A stretch of 64,000 bases of DNA. Origin: Pseudeuparius sepicola (lineage: Eukaryota; Arthropoda; Insecta; Coleoptera; Anthribidae). Below, piece by piece: positions 60,560 to 64,000 of the stretch. Each line of letters opens with the position of its first letter. Within the stretch, counting starts at the first letter, position 1. The DNA lies in the NCBI GenBank assembly GCA_963920635.1, contig OY987307.1, positions 20,661,735 to 20,725,734 of the forward strand. Reading direction: 5' to 3'. A model generated the notes under the pieces. The model saw only the letters and a program-made list of their open reading frames with translations, was not told where the DNA came from and ran no database searches. Made by a program: the position numbers and the translations under genes.

Positions 60560-61026
60560 CACGATACACTTACCCACGGTATGTCACTAACGAATCCGAA
60601 AACAAGGCAACTCTGCGCATCTACGTCAGTTGCGAATCACGAATTCTAAATAATGCAGCGGCTGCGGTTGTGTTTTACGATTTTTTATAGTTTACAGTTT
60701 AATGTGTCAAGAAAAAAAGTGTAAACAACTGACTGATCGTCAGTCCAGCTCGACAGTGCTTTGAAATAGGCCAAAAATGCGGGGAAGTGCAGTCAGCGTA
60801 TGTGCAGTCAGCGTATCAAATTAAATGTGTTTTTTATCAACAGAATATTTATTCATTTATCTAGAAATAAATTCTGCATATGTTTAAAAACATTTATTTA
60901 AAATAAATAAACAAAAACCCATAAAAAAGTACCTATGCTGTGTAAAACATACGGAGCAATTTAAATTCTGATTCGCAACTGACGTCACAAGATGCGCAAT
61001 GACATACCGTGGGTAAGTGTATCGTG
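60560..61026. mobile_element. hAT-like MITE, 467 bp
   Basis: The TIR CACGATACACTTACCCACGG at the left is matched by CCGTGGGTAAGTGTATCGTG at the right, and the arms extend ~75 bp with one 24 bp insertion on the left. An exact 8 bp target duplication GACTAACC flanks it (60552-60559 and 61027-61034). A 15 bp tandem GTGCAGTCAGCGTAT ×2 lies near 60787-60816. No transposase. Confidence 0.9.
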
Positions 61027-61034
61027 GACTAACC

Positions 61035-61473
61035 TAAAGGCTGCATTGTAATCAGCCAACATAAAAAATGCGTAGATACTCAAAACAAAAACAACCAATT
61101 TTACACTTAAGCCTGCATCGTATGATAACCAAAGGTTACATTTCCTATGCCACAAATCCAACACTTTACTCTTCCCATCGTTCTTAAAACTACACTAGTT
61201 CACTAATTACTAACTTAACTATATGTATTTTGTCCAATAACCCCAAAATCTCCTCAAAAAAGAATAACGCAAAAGTAAACACTCGAAACACATTTACACA
61301 AACCGGCGAAATCTCAACGAACTCTGGATCAGCTGTTGGGGCATAATAAAGCAAATGCGCATCGATTACAAAGATCTTGTGCATCTTTGCTACCTTATAG
61401 ACCAAGTAGGATCAGTAAATTCATAAAATCAGTAAAATTTATTGTTAAATGATAACTGTCCAAATTTTTACTA
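61035..61473. other. no recognised gene
   Basis: AT-rich; nothing identifiable. Confidence 0.4.
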
Positions 61474-62691
61474 TACAGGGTATCCAACTTTATAACTGTA
61501 CAAATCCGTAAAATCTTCATTTTTGGAGACAAAAGCCTAAACTTTTTTTTGTTTGAAAGGCCTTCAAAAACGGCCTCTTTTGACCTTTTTATTCCCCCTA
61601 CTTTCACGAAAACCATTTAGCGATTTTCTTGTTTAAAATCTGACCCTACAGCGTTAATCAGAACTCCACAAAACCCCTATAAACTAAATTTTGATAAAAA
61701 AAATATACAAGGACTTCCATTCTGCAGGGTGTCAAAGTTGAGCAAAATAGGAATTTTAAAGGCATCTGCCAAGTCAAGTGTGCCATGGAATTTCCTCAAA
61801 ACAGTTGAATGATCAATAGAAACACTCAAGGTATTGGTGTGCAAAGGTCTAATACAAAATATACAGAGTATTCTTATCTGTGCGATCTCAAATTACTGAA
61901 TTTCTGGGACTTTATATAAGTACAGGTTAAAAATCAAGTACATCAAAGCCGCTCCACACACTATAAACGAACTAAATCTAAAAAATACAGAAGTCTGTCA
62001 GTCAGTAAGTCCATATCAGTTAAGGTGGCTGGTGTGCCACAACAGGAAACGCACAGAAAATGTATCATCTTATACAGTGACTTTGTTGAGGAAGGTCCAA
62101 TAATTTAAATTGTTTTTATTTGTTAGTTGGCATTTTGTAAAGAAATACATTACTTTTGTGTTTAACAATATTTTTTTCAATGATTCCAGAGTACTCTTGA
62201 TCCGTATAAGTTTCACAAAATTTCAGAATTTTGAGATGGCTCGGAGAAAATACCCTGTATATTTTTGTGGTAAATCTTTTTACATCAACATTTTTAGTGG
62301 TCCTGTTGACCATTCGACTGTTTTGAAGGGATTCCATGGCACACTTGACTCTCCAGATGTCTTTAAAATTCCTATTTTGCTCAATTTTGACACGCTACGG
62401 AATTGAACTCCGTGTATATTTTTTATTCAAATTTGGTGTATGGGGGTTTTGGGGTGTTCTGATTAACGCTGTGGGGTCAGATTTTAAATAAAAAAAAAAC
62501 GCTAAATTTTTTTCGTGAAAATCGGGTGTATAAAAAAATCGCAGCCGGCCCTGGATTTGCATTTTGAAAATGGCAGAAAGGTCAAAAGACCCGGTCTTTG
62601 AAGGCCTTTCAAACAAAAAAAAGTTTAGGCGATTATCTCCAAAAATGAAGATTTTACGGATTTGTACAGTTTTAAAGTTGGACACACTGTA
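61474..62691. mobile_element. family F foldback element, copy 2
   Basis: The left end TACAGGGTATCCAACTTTA and the complement of the right end (TACAGTGTGTCCAACTTTA) match. Arms ~61474-61860 and ~62230-62691 are inverted. The inner part, including GCAGGGTGTCAAAGTTGAGC and the centre encoding VKVAGVPQQETHRK up to a stop near 62108, is shared with 9782-10932, but the outer ~200 bp of the arms differs between the two. This suggests that ends have been exchanged within the family. Confidence 0.85.
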
Positions 62692-62999
62692 TGTAGATTG
62701 TTGTAGATATCAACAAATTGGTCCAAACTGATGTTTTTTGACGTTGGTTATACATTTATTTCGTAAGTACAAGATAAATTTAGGAAGAAGTTTGGCAATG
62801 GGGCAATCATTGCATTGTTTTGTTTTATATTTATATTACTAACCGAGTCAAATAATGTTACTAAACATTTTTTATCCTGGCAGGGTCTGTATTGTATTGA
62901 ATTATTGGTCTATGTTTATTATTTGTCTGAGGGCGTCCACACCAGTTGAGGATTGAAAAACGAACCGTAACTAATCGCGTAAATCACCAAAAATACCTA
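62692..62999. other. no recognised gene
   Basis: AT-rich; nothing identifiable. Confidence 0.4.
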
Positions 63000-63490
63000 C
63001 TTGTCCGCAGATCATTACCAAAACCGGTAGTATCGGGTATCGCCTCTTCAACCTCTCCACATGCTCGTGCCATTTTTGCCGCTCGCCTCTTCTCTCGCCT
63101 TCTTCCCAAAACGGGACCTGTCCCGCCCCAAAAGCTGTTGCGCGAGGTCAAGGCGGGCCGCGCCCGCCCGAGAAAAAAAAACGAACGCGCCGCGCCGCCC
63201 GCGGCCAAGAAAAAACCCCGGCCATCGTAAAAATAAATTCCCCAACAAACCATAACCTATGTTAAGTTGAGTTATTTCAGTCAAAGTAGGCTGTAAAAGA
63301 ACGCAATAAGATACAAAAAAAGACATGCAAATAAAGTACTGGAGAAAGAAAACGTCAGGTCATCGAACTAGCCGGTATCTTTGTCTCGCTCCCACACACT
63401 GGGCCGCCGCGCCGCTCGGTCCAGTGGCGGCGTCGCGTGGGTGCTGGGGTTTGGAAACCGGCGGAATAAAATTGTGCAACTTCTCGTTAA
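63000..63490. other. GC-rich repeat-free block
   Basis: CpG-dense cores at 63130-63230 and 63385-63460 are separated by an AT-rich piece containing an octamer-like ATGCAAAT word (63325-63332). Frames on both strands are open because of composition (for example 62946-63230 plus, 62984-63253 minus), rich in Ala/Arg/Pro with no recognisable domain. Candidate promoter or regulatory sequence. Confidence 0.35.
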
Positions 63491-64000
63491 AATTAAAACC
63501 GTCAAATGCCTTCGCGTACATGATCGTAAATCAATAGAGGCATCTCTGATCGGTGCCAATTTAGATAATGTTACAACAGAACAGTAGTAGTACTGATAGA
63601 AATAGCAGGGTTCTCTGATGTAGGTAGCACCCACTTTCAGTAGGTTGTTGTGAGAACATTGGAAAAATCAAAAAAGTTCTAACATCGTTGTCAGACTTGA
63701 AGAAAAGCTTGTAAATAATTCTTACGTTGGGTGGGTGACTTTAACCACAGACCTATATAGCTTCGAACTATATAGGTCTGAGCTTTAGCATGGAAAAAAG
63801 CATAAAGCCAACATTATTTAATTGCGAAGAACTGTAAGATCCCCAGAAAGTATACCTACCTCAAACAAGTTCGACAAAAATGCTTTCCGCATCCATGACT
63901 ATGCAATTGATGGTTTAATAAAGGAAACTTCGAATAATTTAAGGTAGGAAATAATACAATGAAAGGTTCATGCGAAACAAAGAAATACGAAAGCGTAGAA
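63491..64000. other. no recognised gene; perfect hairpin
   Basis: A 13 bp perfect stem (CAGACCTATATAG / CTATATAGGTCTG) with a 7 nt loop CTTCGAA is at 63748-63780. The rest is AT-rich. Confidence 0.5.

Noticed and set aside
62946..63326. Ala/Arg/Pro-rich frames near 63 kb
   Set aside because: Low-complexity translation of CpG-rich DNA on both strands.

Overview
This is eukaryotic, intron-era, AT-rich genomic DNA, most likely from an insect. Reasons: short GT-AG introns, Penelope-like and piggyBac elements, abundant MITEs with TACAGGGTG-type ends, frequent TAGGTACCTA-type words, and no bacterial gene architecture. I could not place it more exactly than arthropod/insect. No host protein-coding gene can be supported. 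Almost all open frames are chance frames, or mirror-image frames produced by long inverted repeats. The window reads as an intergenic or intronic, transposon-filled region.

Layout. 1-4.1 kb: non-repetitive sequence with one unrecognised ORF (2105-2539, minus) and a TA-target MITE (2805-3329). 4.1-5.9 kb: a composite structure in which two ~590 bp direct repeats bracket a long inverted repeat; each inverted arm carries a complete hammerhead ribozyme motif. 6.2-7.7 kb: decayed Penelope-like retroelement (PLE) with RT thumb and GIY-YIG remnants, joined head-to-head to an inverted copy of its own 3' end. 9.8-11.4 kb: a large foldback element, then a ~390 bp element with TATA box and poly(A) signal (second copy at 27.7-28.1 kb). 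14.7-15.8 kb: a foldback element that still contains a catalytic-core remnant of an IS630/Tc1/mariner-type transposase. 17.4-19.0 kb: a very GC-rich island running into a ~240 bp tandem array. 28.5-28.9 kb: PLE reverse transcriptase remnant with a YVDD motif. 29.6-31.7 kb: a decayed piggyBac transposase gene with a still-recognisable 56 bp intron. 34-42 kb: several MITEs, a 700 bp palindrome, a tandem dimer of a PLE 3' end, and an 821 bp non-autonomous hAT element with an exact 8 bp target duplication. 43.6-47.8 kb: two or three more inverted-repeat elements around another GC-rich block. 51.7-55 kb: a second outward-facing inverted PLE pair. 55.3-56.7 kb: a foldback element with another palindromic element nested inside one arm. 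58-62.7 kb: four or five more foldback or MITE copies, including a 467 bp hAT-like MITE with an exact 8 bp target duplication. 63.0-63.5 kb: a final GC-rich block.

Between the transposons are several compact GC-richer, repeat-free blocks (near 3.6-4.0, 17.4-17.9, 20.6-21.0, 27.1-27.6, 35.3-35.9, 40.4-40.7, 46.3-46.9, 51.0-51.35 and 63.0-63.5 kb). They stand out from the AT-rich background and are the best candidates for host cis-regulatory or exon-adjacent sequence, but this is inference. The most interesting signals are the inverted pair of hammerhead ribozymes, the repeated outward-facing PLE pairs, and the promoter/poly(A)-bearing terminal-inverted-repeat element.
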